A DNA stretch of 52,840 bases from Propionivibrio dicarboxylicus (GTDB lineage Bacteria > Pseudomonadota > Gammaproteobacteria > Burkholderiales > Rhodocyclaceae), in contig CAMDMZ010000032.1 in assembly GCA_945902805.1 (NCBI GenBank), positions 1-52,840 of the forward strand, read 5' to 3'. Position 1 is the first letter of the stretch. Each line of letters starts with the position of its first letter. A model generated the notes under the pieces. It did no database searches. It was not told the DNA's origin and saw nothing but the letters and a program-made list of their open reading frames with translations. This document shows, piece by piece, positions 33,682 through 42,470 of this stretch. The position numbers and the translations under genes are program-made.

Positions 33682-34340
33682 TCGGCCCGAGGCGCATGCA
33701 GGGCGCCGGGCACGGGCTTTTCGCCATCCAGTACCACGCGCTCGCCGTCAAGGCGCAAGCGGCCTTCCAGAAACCAGCGCGCGACGCGCGGGTAAAGCTG
33801 GTGCTCTTCAGCCAGCACGCGTGCAGCGAGGCGGGCTTCGTCATCATCATGTGCCACGGCAATCGCGGCCTGGGCGACGATCGGCCCACCGTCCAGTGCC
33901 GGCGTAACGAAATGCACGCTGCAGCCGTGCAGCCGCACACCTGCCGCCAGCGCCCGCGCATGCGTATGCACACCGGTGAAGGATGGCAGTAGCGAGGGAT
34001 GGATATTCAGCAAACGGCCTTCGAAGCGCAGCACGAAGCCTTCGGTCAGAATCCGCATGAAACCGGCGAGCAGAATCAGATTGGGCTGCAAGCCTTCCAG
34101 CAAATCGGCCAATGCGGCGTCGAAGGCTTCGCGGCTGGCAAAGGCGCGATGATCGAGCGCATGCGTGGCGATCCCGCGCGCAGCGGCTATCGCCAGCCCC
34201 GCCGCCTCGGGGCGATTGCTCACCACGCCGACACATTCACCGGGCAAGCCGGCGTCGAGCAGCGCATCCATGTTGCTGCCACGACCGGAGATCAGGATGA
34301 CGTAGCGCTTCGGGAGGGGCATCGGATTCATAACATTCAC
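33678..34340 (-). CDS. purN: Phosphoribosylglycinamide formyltransferase PurN
   Basis: The 220-residue protein shows VILISGRGSNMDALLDA at the start, folate-site residues in LAGFMRILTEGFVLRF, and the catalytic HPSLLPSFTGVHTHARAL segment followed by DGGPIVAQA. It transfers a formyl group from 10-formyl-THF to GAR in purine synthesis. The GTG start at 34340 overlaps the upstream stop by four bases (GTGA); ATGs at 34331 and 34322 are alternative starts nearer the conserved region. It is followed by the DUF3108 gene with an ATGA overlap. Confidence 0.94.
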   Translation of the reverse strand: MNVMNPMPLPKRYVILISGRGSNMDALLDAGLPGECVGVVSNRPEAAGLAIAAARGIATHALDHRAFASREAFDAALADLLEGLQPNLILLAGFMRILTEGFVLRFEGRLLNIHPSLLPSFTGVHTHARALAAGVRLHGCSVHFVTPALDGGPIVAQAAIAVAHDDDEARLAARVLAEEHQLYPRVARWFLEGRLRLDGERVVLDGEKPVPGALHAPRAD

Positions 34341-35071
34341 TTCAGAGTAACGACGGGCAGGAAGAGCGCTGTGGCAACGCTTTGCACGACGCGGGCGATG
34401 ACGCGATTCTGCTTGTCGGCGATGATGCTGGCGAGCATATCGAGGTTACCGATCAGCTTGCCAAATTCACGTTCAAAACTCAGGTTGGGTGGCTGCCCTG
34501 CGGCGGCGATTTCGTTCGATAACAGCAGCAGGTTGCCGCTGGCATCACGCGCATTGGCCAGCTTCCACATTGCAATCTCTATGTTGCGAGCGCTGTTGTA
34601 GAACTTCTGCGGATCGAGTTCGTCGAGCATGAAGAATTCGTTCTTGTACTCGAACGCGGCATTCAACATGCTGCCGATGCCGGCGACAAAGGCGGCAACA
34701 CGGTCGCCCGCATAATCCTCTTGCAGCGCCAGCAGAATCTTGTCGGTCGGCGGCCGCTTGGCATAGTCGGCGAGTTCCGCCAAGCGCCAGTTGGAGCGTG
34801 GATCGAGCAATTGATTGAGCGCGGCCTCGACACTGGCATGACCGCTCTTTTTCCATTCACGCGGATTGCGTCGGTAAAGCTTTTCGGCCAGCACCCGAAC
34901 ATGCTCGAACACCGCCCGCCGATGCGCATCGGCGACGCGATCAATGTCTGCCTTGCCGATCTGCTTCGGATCAAAACCACGCACGGCGCGCCCGGTCTCG
35001 CCGGACTGCGCACAGGCAGTGAGCAGCAAGGCAAGAACACTGGTCAGGACCGTCCGAAACGACTGGATCAT
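34337..35071 (-). CDS. Uncharacterised lipoprotein
   Basis: The 244-residue product has a lipoprotein signal with lipobox LTAC at about 15-18 (VLTSVLALLLTACAQSG). The mature part is mostly helical, with no catalytic motif I recognise; it includes RRNPREWKKSG and MLDELDPQKFYNSARNIEI. The ATG at 35071 places the signal peptide correctly and overlaps the DedA stop by four bases; an upstream start at 35101 would spoil the signal. It is expected in the inner or outer membrane and is conserved in position with purN, but its function is unknown. Confidence 0.8.
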   Translation of the reverse strand: MIQSFRTVLTSVLALLLTACAQSGETGRAVRGFDPKQIGKADIDRVADAHRRAVFEHVRVLAEKLYRRNPREWKKSGHASVEAALNQLLDPRSNWRLAELADYAKRPPTDKILLALQEDYAGDRVAAFVAGIGSMLNAAFEYKNEFFMLDELDPQKFYNSARNIEIAMWKLANARDASGNLLLLSNEIAAAGQPPNLSFEREFGKLIGNLDMLASIIADKQNRVIARVVQSVATALFLPVVTLK

Positions 35072-35730
35072 TGCTTGACGGCGAAGCGCTGCCGCAGCCA
35101 CGCCACGATCATCGGCGCCACCGAGATTCCGATGATGCCGAAGATGATCAGCGTCAGATTGCTCTTGACCCAGGGCAGGTTGCCAAAATAGTAGCCGGCC
35201 AACGTCAAGGACATGATCCAGATCACACCGCCCATAAAATCAAAGACGAAATAGCGCGGATAGTGCATGCGCGCCACGCCAGCGGTAAACGGTGCGAAGG
35301 TACGGACAATCGGAATGAAGCGCGCCAGCGTCATGGTCAGACCGCCCCAGCGCTCGTAGAACTCATGCGTCTTTTCGTAGGCCTGGCGATTGAAGAAACG
35401 CGAATTTTCACCCCAGCGCAGGATGCGCGTCCCGGCCCAGCGCCCTATCCAGTAATTGGTGTTGTCGCCGAGGATCGCCGCCGTTAGCAGGACGGCGATC
35501 AATACGCCAATGTCGAAGCCACCGCCGCTGCCACTGGAACTGGCTGCCAATGCCCCGGCGACAAACAGCAGTGAATCGCCGGGCAGGAAAGGTGTGACCA
35601 CCAGCCCAGTCTCACAGAAGATGATGGCAAACAGGATCACATAAAGCCAGGTGCCGTATTGCGCCAGCAACGCCGCCAGATGCTTGTCCAGATGGAGAAC
35701 GATATCAATCAGTTGAGCGAGGATTTCCAC
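35068..35730 (-). CDS. DedA-family membrane protein
   Basis: The 220-residue protein has the DedA/VTT layout: an N-terminal helix pair around LYVILFAIIFCETGLVVTPF with a PFLPGDSLLF re-entrant segment, and the acidic and Arg motifs ILGDNTNYWIGRWAG and FIPIVRTFAPFTAGVARM. A C-terminal helix (LTLIIFGIIGISVAPMIVAW) follows. DedA proteins act in membrane lipid flipping and proton-dependent transport. It is transcribed divergently from mutL with 63 bases between starts and leads a minus-strand operon that continues to the PLD-like gene. Confidence 0.92.
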   Translation of the reverse strand: MEILAQLIDIVLHLDKHLAALLAQYGTWLYVILFAIIFCETGLVVTPFLPGDSLLFVAGALAASSSGSGGGFDIGVLIAVLLTAAILGDNTNYWIGRWAGTRILRWGENSRFFNRQAYEKTHEFYERWGGLTMTLARFIPIVRTFAPFTAGVARMHYPRYFVFDFMGGVIWIMSLTLAGYYFGNLPWVKSNLTLIIFGIIGISVAPMIVAWLRQRFAVKQ

Positions 35731-35777
35731 GGGACGCGGCGAACTGGGAACAGGAGAGTGGCGATTTTACCGGAAGC

Positions 35778-35783
35778 TATAAT
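35778..35783 (+). promoter_or_regulatory. Perfect -10 box (TATAAT) before mutL
   Basis: TATAAT ends ten bases before the mutL ATG at 35794, so transcription would start only a few bases before the start codon. No good -35 box is seen at the expected distance. If used, mutL mRNA would be nearly leaderless. Confidence 0.5.
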
Positions 35784-35793
35784 CTTGCCCTCA

Positions 35794-37575
35794 ATGAATG
35801 CGATCCGGCCCCTGCCCGACCTGCTGATTAGCCAGATCGCCGCCGGCGAGGTGGTCGAACGTCCCGCGTCCGTGCTCAAGGAGCTGGTCGAAAACAGCCT
35901 CGACGCTGGCGCCCGGCGCATTGACGTGCAACTCGATGAAGGCGGCGTGCGCCTGATGCGCGTTAGCGACGACGGCGGCGGCATTGCGGCGGAGGAATTG
36001 CCCCTCGCCCTGGCGCGCCACGCCACCAGCAAGATCGCATCGCTGGATGATCTGGAACGCGTTGGCAGCTACGGTTTTCGCGGCGAAGCGCTGGCCTCGA
36101 TCGCCGCCGTCGCACGCGTGACCGTCACCAGCCGACGCCCGGAGGCCGCCCACGCCTCGCGCCTGCGCGGTGGGCAAGCCGCGCCGGAACCGGCAGCCCT
36201 CAGTGCCGGCACGGTGATCGAAGTCGCCGATCTCTACTGGAGCACGCCCGCGCGCCGCAAATTCCTCAAGTCCGAAGCCACCGAATACGCGCACTGCGAC
36301 GAAGTGCTGCGACGCATGGCGCTGGCGCGCGCCGATGTCGCCTTCAGCCTGACGCACAACGGCGCCATGAAGCGCCGTCTCGCCAGCACCGACTTTCCCG
36401 GGCGTGCCGGCGAAATCCTCGGGACCGACTTCTTCCCCCACGCTCGGCCGCTGAATGTGGTGGCCGGTCCATTGCGCTTGAGCGGTCTTGCCGCCCTGCC
36501 CGCCTACTCGCGCTCTGGTCGCGACGAACAGTTTTTCTTCGTCAACGGCCGCTTTGTACGCGACAAACTGTTGTCCCACGCCGCGCGCCAAGCTTACGAC
36601 GACATCCTGCACGGCGCGCGCCATCCGGCCTATGTGCTGTTTCTCGAACTCGATCCGGCCGGCGTTGATGTCAATGTCCATCCGGCCAAGACCGAAGTAC
36701 GCTTTCGCGATGCACGCGGGGTTCACCAGTTCGTCTTTCACGCGCTGCAACGAGCGTTGGCGGTGCCACTGGCAGGAGCCGAGCCGGCACCGATGGTGGC
36801 AACCACCTCGACATCAAGTCCTGCCGGCAGTCCGTCACACTGGAACCCCGGCCGTCAGTCGAGCTTTTCCGTGAATGAGCCGGCAACCCATGCCTATTAC
36901 GAGTTCGTCCGACGGCCCCAGGGCGCCGTACCCGCTCCGGGGCATTTCATCCCACCAGCGCCGACTTATTCTGGCTCGGCGCCGGAGGAAGAACCTTATC
37001 TCGGCTACGCACTCGGCCAGTTGCACGGCGTGTATGTGCTATCACAAAACAACAACGGCCTGATTCTGGTCGACATGCATGCCGCCCACGAACGCATCCT
37101 TTACGAAAAACTGAAGAACGCCCTCGACCAAGGCCCACCAGCGACGCAGAACTTGCTGGTACCCGTCGTCCTCAATGCCACCGAAACCGAACTCGCCACC
37201 GCCGCTGACCATACCGAATCGCTGCACCGGCTCGGTTTCGACGTCAGCAGCGCCGGCCCGCATGAACTCGCGGTGCGCAGCATCCCGTCCCTGCTTGCCG
37301 CCGGCAACGTGCCCGAGTTGCTGCGCTCGTTGCTGCGCGAACTGGCCGAGCAACCCGCCAGCCGCGTCATCGAATCGCGGCGCAATGAACTGCTTGCCAC
37401 CCTCGCTTGCCATGGCGCAGTGCGCGCCCATCGGGTGCTGACGCTGCCGGAAATGAATTCACTGCTCCGCCAGATGGAAGCCACCGAGCGCGCCGATCAG
37501 TGCAACCACGGCCGACCAACCTGGACCCAGCTTTCAATGAGCGATCTGGACCGCCTGTTCCTTCGCGGCCGATGA
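35794..37575 (+). CDS. mutL: DNA mismatch repair protein MutL
   Basis: The 593-residue protein has the GHKL ATPase N-domain (IAAGEVVERPASVLKEL, NSLDAGARRI, SYGFRGEALASIAAV), a Pro-rich linker (about 325-405) and the C-terminal dimerisation domain. The latter contains VDMHAAHERILYE, which fits the D-x-H-A-x2-E-x4-E metal-binding motif of MutL endonucleases, so this MutL probably nicks DNA itself, as in MutH-lacking bacteria. The ATG at 35794 is where homology begins; upstream in-frame codons would overlap the DedA gene. Two repeat-derived segments are present: RRLASTDF at about 194-201 in the N-domain and a partial PPAPTY in the linker at about 387-392. Confidence 0.96.
   Translation: MNAIRPLPDLLISQIAAGEVVERPASVLKELVENSLDAGARRIDVQLDEGGVRLMRVSDDGGGIAAEELPLALARHATSKIASLDDLERVGSYGFRGEALASIAAVARVTVTSRRPEAAHASRLRGGQAAPEPAALSAGTVIEVADLYWSTPARRKFLKSEATEYAHCDEVLRRMALARADVAFSLTHNGAMKRRLASTDFPGRAGEILGTDFFPHARPLNVVAGPLRLSGLAALPAYSRSGRDEQFFFVNGRFVRDKLLSHAARQAYDDILHGARHPAYVLFLELDPAGVDVNVHPAKTEVRFRDARGVHQFVFHALQRALAVPLAGAEPAPMVATTSTSSPAGSPSHWNPGRQSSFSVNEPATHAYYEFVRRPQGAVPAPGHFIPPAPTYSGSAPEEEPYLGYALGQLHGVYVLSQNNNGLILVDMHAAHERILYEKLKNALDQGPPATQNLLVPVVLNATETELATAADHTESLHRLGFDVSSAGPHELAVRSIPSLLAAGNVPELLRSLLRELAEQPASRVIESRRNELLATLACHGAVRAHRVLTLPEMNSLLRQMEATERADQCNHGRPTWTQLSMSDLDRLFLRGR
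36374..36401 (+). repeat. Dispersed repeat copy inside mutL (N-domain)
   Basis: It matches the core at 23 of 24 positions. It is co-oriented with mutL and read as RRLASTDF. Confidence 0.92.
36953..36972 (+). repeat. Partial dispersed repeat copy inside mutL (linker)
   Basis: Only the right half is recognisable (CCAGCGCCGACTTATT). It reads PPAPTY, the same frame as the AVxPxPTF copies, in the interdomain linker. Confidence 0.5.
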
Positions 37576-38537
37576 ATCAAACGGCCACATTGCCGCCAGC
37601 CATCCTGCTGGTCGGCCCGACCGCCAGCGGCAAGACCGCACTGGCCTTCGAAATCGCCACGCGTTTTCCGTGCGACATCATCAGCGTCGATTCGGCACAA
37701 GTGTTCCGCGACATGAACATCGGCACCGCCAAGCCGGACGTGACAACCTTGGTGCACTTCCCGCATCGGCTGATCGACCTGATCTCGCCCGAAGAGCGCT
37801 ACTCGGCGGCGCGCTTTCGCCTGGATGCCTTGCACGAAATGGGAAAAATCACCGCTGCCGGCCGCATTCCCTTGCTGGTCGGCGGCACCATGCTCTACGT
37901 CAAAGCCTTGCGCGAAGGGCTGGCCGAATTGCCTGACGCCGACCCGGCCATGCGCGCCGCGATCGACGAGGAAGCCGCACGTCTGGGCTGGCCAGCGCTG
38001 CATACCGAACTGGCGCGACTCGACCCCGAAACTGGCGCCCGGCTGGCACCCAACGATGCCCAGCGCATCCAGCGCGCACTGGAAGTTGTGCGCAGTAGCG
38101 GCCAGCCGCTGGGGCACTTCTTTGCGGCGCAACAAGCGGCGCCGCTGCCATACGATCTGCTGGCGTTTTCCTTGATCCCCGGTGATCGTGCGGTGTTACA
38201 TCGGCGGATCGAGCAACGCTTCAAGCAAATGCTAAGTGAAGGTCTGGTCAATGAAGTGGTCGGTTTGCGGCAGAACTATCAGCTTGACGCCGGGCTGCCG
38301 TCAATGCGCTGTGTCGGTTACCGACAGGTTTGGGAGATGCTCGAAGGGCAAATTCCGCAGCCAGAACTGTGCGACCGGGGAATTTTCGCCACCCGCCAAT
38401 TCGCCAAACGCCAACTCACCTGGCTGCGCTCGTTTCCCGAATTGACGGCCTTCAACAGCCTTGATCCTGCTCTTGGCATGCAATTGTTGGCTAAAATTGA
38501 CCAGTTCCTCGCCGAAAGGGCGGCGCGGACACTCTAA
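37572..38537 (+). CDS. miaA: tRNA dimethylallyltransferase MiaA
   Basis: The 321-residue protein has the P-loop ILLVGPTASGKTALAFEIA, the catalytic Asp region IISVDSAQVFRDMNIGTAKP and the tRNA-binding LRQNYQLDAGLPSMRCVGYR with FATRQFAKRQLTWLR. It adds a dimethylallyl group to A37 of tRNAs reading UNN codons. The start overlaps the mutL stop by four bases (ATGA). A mutL-miaA pair is usual in proteobacteria. Confidence 0.96.
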   Translation: MNQTATLPPAILLVGPTASGKTALAFEIATRFPCDIISVDSAQVFRDMNIGTAKPDVTTLVHFPHRLIDLISPEERYSAARFRLDALHEMGKITAAGRIPLLVGGTMLYVKALREGLAELPDADPAMRAAIDEEAARLGWPALHTELARLDPETGARLAPNDAQRIQRALEVVRSSGQPLGHFFAAQQAAPLPYDLLAFSLIPGDRAVLHRRIEQRFKQMLSEGLVNEVVGLRQNYQLDAGLPSMRCVGYRQVWEMLEGQIPQPELCDRGIFATRQFAKRQLTWLRSFPELTAFNSLDPALGMQLLAKIDQFLAERAARTL

Positions 38538-38546
38538 GAACTGGTT

Positions 38547-39278
38547 ATGGCATCCGTCATCGAAGAAGACCTGGAGGAATACACCAGCAAGGCGCCGCGT
38601 GAAGTGGCGTACAACCTGCGTCAACTAATCCAGGCCGGCGAGCGCATCAGCGTGATCTTCGCCGATGGACATGAGTCCTTTCTCACCATTCTGCTCGACA
38701 TTGACGAAGATACCGGCCTGCTCTATTTTGACTGGGGCGGCACGGAAGACAGCGTGCGCAAGTTCCTGCAAAGCGATCGCAATTTCTTTGTTTGCAATCC
38801 GGGTGGCATCCGCAACCAGTTCATGGTCGGCAAAGTCTGGGAAGTCCAGTTTGAAAAACGCCGCTCCTTCGCCACCCGCTTGCCGCAACGCTACATGCGC
38901 TTGCAACGACGCGAGTTCTTCCGCCTCACCCTGCCCATGACGCTGCGTCCGCAGTGCACGCTCCTTTCAGAGCAGCACCCGAAACCGCTGATTCTCTCGG
39001 CGGTCGACATCGGCATTGGCGGCGTTGGCTTTGAAGTACCGCAAACCACTCTGGATTTTTCTGCCGGCGAGATTCTGACGCGTGCCGGAATCGTCCTCGG
39101 CACATCAACCCGCCTGAACGTCGACCTCAATGTTCGTTACACCGGGCGCCTGACGCGGGGCGGCAAGGAAACCGCCCGCATGGGCTGTCAGTTTTCCGGT
39201 CTGGGCGGGGCCCAGGAAAACGAGTTGCAACGCTTCCTGACCAACGTCCAGCGCGAACTGAAAGCCCGCGCGCTGTAA
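38547..39278 (+). CDS. YcgR/PilZ-type c-di-GMP receptor
   Basis: The 243-residue protein has an N-terminal YcgR domain (about 20-115, around RISVIFADGHESFLTILLDI) and a C-terminal PilZ domain (about 117-240). The c-di-GMP-binding motifs are LQRREFFRLTLP (RxxxR) and SAVDIGIGGVGF (D/NxSxxG-like; the Ser is Gly here). YcgR proteins slow flagellar rotation when c-di-GMP is high. It follows miaA by only nine bases. The Ser-to-Gly change could alter affinity. It is a possible downstream target of the phosphodiesterases encoded elsewhere in the window, an inference. Confidence 0.9.
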   Translation: MASVIEEDLEEYTSKAPREVAYNLRQLIQAGERISVIFADGHESFLTILLDIDEDTGLLYFDWGGTEDSVRKFLQSDRNFFVCNPGGIRNQFMVGKVWEVQFEKRRSFATRLPQRYMRLQRREFFRLTLPMTLRPQCTLLSEQHPKPLILSAVDIGIGGVGFEVPQTTLDFSAGEILTRAGIVLGTSTRLNVDLNVRYTGRLTRGGKETARMGCQFSGLGGAQENELQRFLTNVQRELKARAL

Positions 39279-39283
39279 GCACT

Positions 39284-39304
39284 GCGGACGGATGTAGCGT
39301 CCGC
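39284..39304. terminator. Hairpin between convergent genes
   Basis: GCGGACG and CGTCCGC form a seven-pair stem with loop GATGTAG, between the ends of the YcgR gene and the convergent lipoprotein gene. There is no long U-tract, so it is at best a weak intrinsic terminator in either direction. Confidence 0.45.
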
Positions 39305-39333
39305 CGGAAAACTCCCTTACCTCGAATACCGCC

Positions 39334-39957
39334 CTACTCGACTTGCATCCGCTGCACGCCAGGGGATCTTCCCGATGGCCGATTGGACTGACGCTCATGG
39401 CGATCCTGGTCGGCATCCATGCGCCGAAATGGTGAATCGGGTACGGAACCGCTTGCCGGTCTTGGCGGATCGACACGCGGAATCTGGTAGAGCCGACCGG
39501 GATTTCCAGGACGCCCCTTGTCGTCATCTGCGTTTGGCGGCCGAGAGCCGGGCGGTGGCGGCACGGGAACGTGTGTGCCAGGTTTGGGATCTCTCACCCG
39601 ATCCGGGGGCGGCGTGCCAGGTGTTGGGCGTGGCGGTTCGCGCCGATCGCCATCATGATGCTCATGATGTTCAATCCGATGCGGTGGCGGCTGGTATCTG
39701 TGTCCTGGTGCCTCCCATCGGCCCGGCATCCAGTCATACCGCGACCCCAGCCATATCCAGTAACCGCCACTCCAGACATGGTCAGCGCCGGGCGGCATTC
39801 CAGGCGACTCATAACGCCCAGGAGGCGGGGGAAGTCGTGCCGAAGAATTATCGTAAGCGTCGTAATGCTCGTAGCGGTCATACGCAGGCCACGGGGCACA
39901 TCCGGCAACCAGGACGCCGAGCAGGAGGACGACACCAAGTTTCGATGAATGGCTCAT
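39334..39957 (-). CDS. Pro/Arg-rich lipoprotein with a WxPG-type motif
   Basis: The 207-residue protein has a lipoprotein signal (LGVVLLLGVLVAGC). Near its start it has a Tyr/Trp-rich segment SGGYWIWLGSRYDWMPGRWE, of the YXWXPGXW type found in many small envelope proteins. The rest is very rich in Pro, His, Arg and Asp and probably disordered. The function is unknown. The neighbouring convergent gene encodes a c-di-GMP receptor, but no link is evident. Confidence 0.7.
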   Translation of the reverse strand: MSHSSKLGVVLLLGVLVAGCAPWPAYDRYEHYDAYDNSSARLPPPPGRYESPGMPPGADHVWSGGYWIWLGSRYDWMPGRWEAPGHRYQPPPHRIEHHEHHDGDRREPPRPTPGTPPPDRVRDPKPGTHVPVPPPPGSRPPNADDDKGRPGNPGRLYQIPRVDPPRPASGSVPDSPFRRMDADQDRHERQSNRPSGRSPGVQRMQVE

Positions 39958-40074
39958 ACGATTTTGGTGGAACGGTGAAACGTCACGATGTTCGCAAGTC
40001 TGTTCATGGCCAGCTTTTCCAGTCGAAGAAGGTGAGCAAAGAACGCGACTGGCGACATTACGGCAGACAGGCCC

Positions 40075-40095
40075 GGTGTAACAGGCTGTTACGCC
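40075..40095. repeat. Inverted repeat downstream of the dehydrogenase gene
   Basis: GGTGTAACA, loop GGC, TGTTACGCC form a nine-pair stem (one G-U pair), three bases past the stop of the minus-strand dehydrogenase gene. There is no U-tract; it may stabilise the 3' end of the mRNA. Confidence 0.5.
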
Positions 40096-40097
40096 AC

Positions 40098-41633
40098 CTA
40101 CTCCTCGTCGCTAAGCAAGGAGACACCGAGCAGCGCGCGACGCTTGAGCCACGGACTGGGACGATAGCGCGGGTCGCCGTAGAAAGCCTGCATCGCCTCG
40201 AGAATCGCCAGAATGTGGCGTGCACCGACGACGTCACCGAGCGCCAGTGGGCCATGTGGATAGCCAAGCCCGAGCTGGACCGCGCGATCGATATCGCTTG
40301 GCTTGGCAATGCGTTGTTGGGCGATATCGCAGCCGATATTGACGATCGTGGCGATGATTCGTTGGGCGACGAGACCAGCGCTGTCGCGGATCAGGCTCAC
40401 CGGCGTTCCATCGTGTGCCAACACGGCGTGGGTGGCCTGACGCGAGGCGGTACTGGTGACCGGTGTGCTCATCAGGGTCCGGCGCCGAGTTTCCCCAGTG
40501 AGGCCGAACAGACAATCGACACCAACGGTGCGGGTGGCATCGAGCCCCTGGGTCATGCACAGCGTGGTCGCGTCGCTACCGAGCGGTGTGACGATGCACA
40601 GGGCATTCGCGCTGGGGCGGAAACCTGTTTCGATCTCAACCCCGGTTGCGGCAACGATGGCGCGTAGCGTTTCCCCCCACGCCGGAACCGCCTGACTTAC
40701 CCAAACGGTCGTTGGCAGCGTGGTCGGTACGGGAAGATCCGGTTCGGTGTCGGCAATCCCGTTTTGGTAGCTGTAAAAACCGCGCCCGGTCTTGCGCCCA
40801 AGTATGCCGCCGACCAGACGTTGCGCCGCGAGTGCGGAGGGGCGAAAGCGGGGTTCATCGTAAAACTGGCGGTAGATCGATTCCATGACCGGCTGCGAGA
40901 CGTCAAGTCCGGTGAGATCCATCAGTTCGAACGGTCCCATGCGGAAGCCACCAGCGTCGCACATGATGCGGTCGATGTCTTGTACCCCGGCAACGCCTTC
41001 GCCAAGAATCCGCAATGCTTCGGTGGTGAACCCTCGCCCGGCATGATTGACGATGAAACCCGGGGTGTCCTTGGCACGCACCGCCGTATGGCCCATGCGC
41101 TGCCCCAAACTGAGCAGCGCCTCACTCACCCACGACGCCGTGAGCAGGCCATCGATGACTTCGACGATCTTCATCAAGGGCACGGGATTGAAGAAGTGGA
41201 AGCCGCCGACACGCTCCGGCCGCGTGCAGGCAGCGGCTATCGAGGTCACCGAGAGCGATGAGGTGTTGGTCGCCAGAATGCAGTCAGCAGCAACGATATC
41301 TTCGAGGTGCTGAAACAGTTGCCGTTTGATATCAAGGTTCTCGACTATGGCCTCAATCACCACCTGGCAGGAGGCAAGAGCGCTCAAGTTATGCACCACC
41401 TCCAGCTTGGCCGTAGCTGCTGCCAGCGCGTCAGCGGTGATTTTGCCTTTCTCCAGAAGCTTGCCCAGCGTGGCACACACGGTATCGCGGGCATTGGCTG
41501 CCGCCCCCGGCAAGGCGTCATGGAGTTTGACCAGAATGCCGGCTTGGGCCGCGATCTGGGCAATCCCGCGCCCCATCGCACCAGTTCCAACAATACCAAT
41601 GCAAAGTGTGGGAGATGCGATGTCGAGGGGCAT
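40098..41633 (-). CDS. 3-hydroxyacyl-CoA dehydrogenase, PaaH type
   Basis: The 511-residue protein opens with the NAD-binding motif GIVGTGAMGRGIAQIAAQAG, then ATNTSSLSVTSIAAA and the catalytic region RVGGFHFFNPVPLMKIVEVI. It ends with two 3HCDH C-terminal domains, the second near the end (SLIRDSAGLVAQRI). Two C-domains and about 510 residues match PaaH (3-hydroxyadipyl-CoA dehydrogenase of phenylacetate breakdown) better than the short FadB-type enzymes of about 280 residues. No other paa genes are seen, so the pathway is uncertain. The ATG at 41633 is preferred to GTG 41639 because GAAGG is then seven bases upstream. Confidence 0.88.
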   Translation of the reverse strand: MPLDIASPTLCIGIVGTGAMGRGIAQIAAQAGILVKLHDALPGAAANARDTVCATLGKLLEKGKITADALAAATAKLEVVHNLSALASCQVVIEAIVENLDIKRQLFQHLEDIVAADCILATNTSSLSVTSIAAACTRPERVGGFHFFNPVPLMKIVEVIDGLLTASWVSEALLSLGQRMGHTAVRAKDTPGFIVNHAGRGFTTEALRILGEGVAGVQDIDRIMCDAGGFRMGPFELMDLTGLDVSQPVMESIYRQFYDEPRFRPSALAAQRLVGGILGRKTGRGFYSYQNGIADTEPDLPVPTTLPTTVWVSQAVPAWGETLRAIVAATGVEIETGFRPSANALCIVTPLGSDATTLCMTQGLDATRTVGVDCLFGLTGETRRRTLMSTPVTSTASRQATHAVLAHDGTPVSLIRDSAGLVAQRIIATIVNIGCDIAQQRIAKPSDIDRAVQLGLGYPHGPLALGDVVGARHILAILEAMQAFYGDPRYRPSPWLKRRALLGVSLLSDEE

Positions 41634-41674
41634 GAACACGCCTTCGGATAGGTGTTGCGCCGACTAGTAGACGG

Positions 41675-42469
41675 TTACCAAAGCTTCCACCAGGGCTCGG
41701 TGCGATCAAGTCCTCGGGCAAAGTAATCGCTCTTGGGGAAATTTTTGCGCATGACGCGTTCGGCATCGTCGCGCAGATCGGTCATACCGAGCTGGTCATA
41801 GGCTTTGACGATAATGAACAGCGCCTCTTCATTGGTCGGCGCATCGGGATAGCTCTTTACCGAGAACTGTGCGCGATTGACGGCGGCCACATATGCGCCA
41901 CGGTTGTAGTAATAACGCGCCACGTGCACTTCGTTGGACGCCAGTGCATTCACCAGGTAATTCATCCGCGCGGTGGCATCGGGGGCGTAGCGACTTTCCG
42001 GGAACTTGCTGACCAGCACCTTGAATGCCTCAAATGAGTCCCGCGCCGCGCGCGGATCGCGCTCGGACAAATCCTGCTGGCTGATATGGCCGAGCAATCC
42101 GAGGTCTTCATTGAAATTGGCCAGGCCCTTCAAATAGTAGGCGTAGTCAACGTTGGTGTGGTTGGGGTGCAGGCGAATGAAGCGATCGCAAGCCGCCACC
42201 GCCGACGCCACTTCCTGCTGGCGGTAGTAGGCATAGGCGACTTCAAGCTGTGACTGTTGCGCGTAGCGCCCGTAAGGGAAGCGCGCCTCAAGTTTTTCGA
42301 AAAACTTGATCGCCTTGTCATAGGCGCCGTCAGCCATGGCATCCTTGGCTTCGGCATAGAGTTTGTTTGCCGTCCAACCGGCGGTTTCGTCGATCTGATC
42401 AGGCAGGAGTCCGCAACCGGACACCAGAAAGAAAAGGGAAAGAAATATCGATGCCGCTAAACTACGCAT
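41675..42469 (-). CDS. bamD: Outer membrane assembly lipoprotein BamD
   Basis: The 264-residue lipoprotein has the signal LAASIFLSLFFLVSGC and TPR-like repeats. Characteristic segments are YDKAIKFFEKLEARFPYG, FIRLHPNHTNVDYAYYLKGL and PDAPTNEEALFIIVKAYDQL. BamD links BamA to the other Bam lipoproteins in outer-membrane protein insertion. The ATG at 42469 has GAGG eight bases upstream. The start codon lies one base from that of divergent rluD, so each gene's promoter must lie within the other's coding region. A TATAAT on the minus strand at 42499-42504 is a possible -10 box. Confidence 0.95.
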   Translation of the reverse strand: MRSLAASIFLSLFFLVSGCGLLPDQIDETAGWTANKLYAEAKDAMADGAYDKAIKFFEKLEARFPYGRYAQQSQLEVAYAYYRQQEVASAVAACDRFIRLHPNHTNVDYAYYLKGLANFNEDLGLLGHISQQDLSERDPRAARDSFEAFKVLVSKFPESRYAPDATARMNYLVNALASNEVHVARYYYNRGAYVAAVNRAQFSVKSYPDAPTNEEALFIIVKAYDQLGMTDLRDDAERVMRKNFPKSDYFARGLDRTEPWWKLW

Positions 42470-42470
42470 A

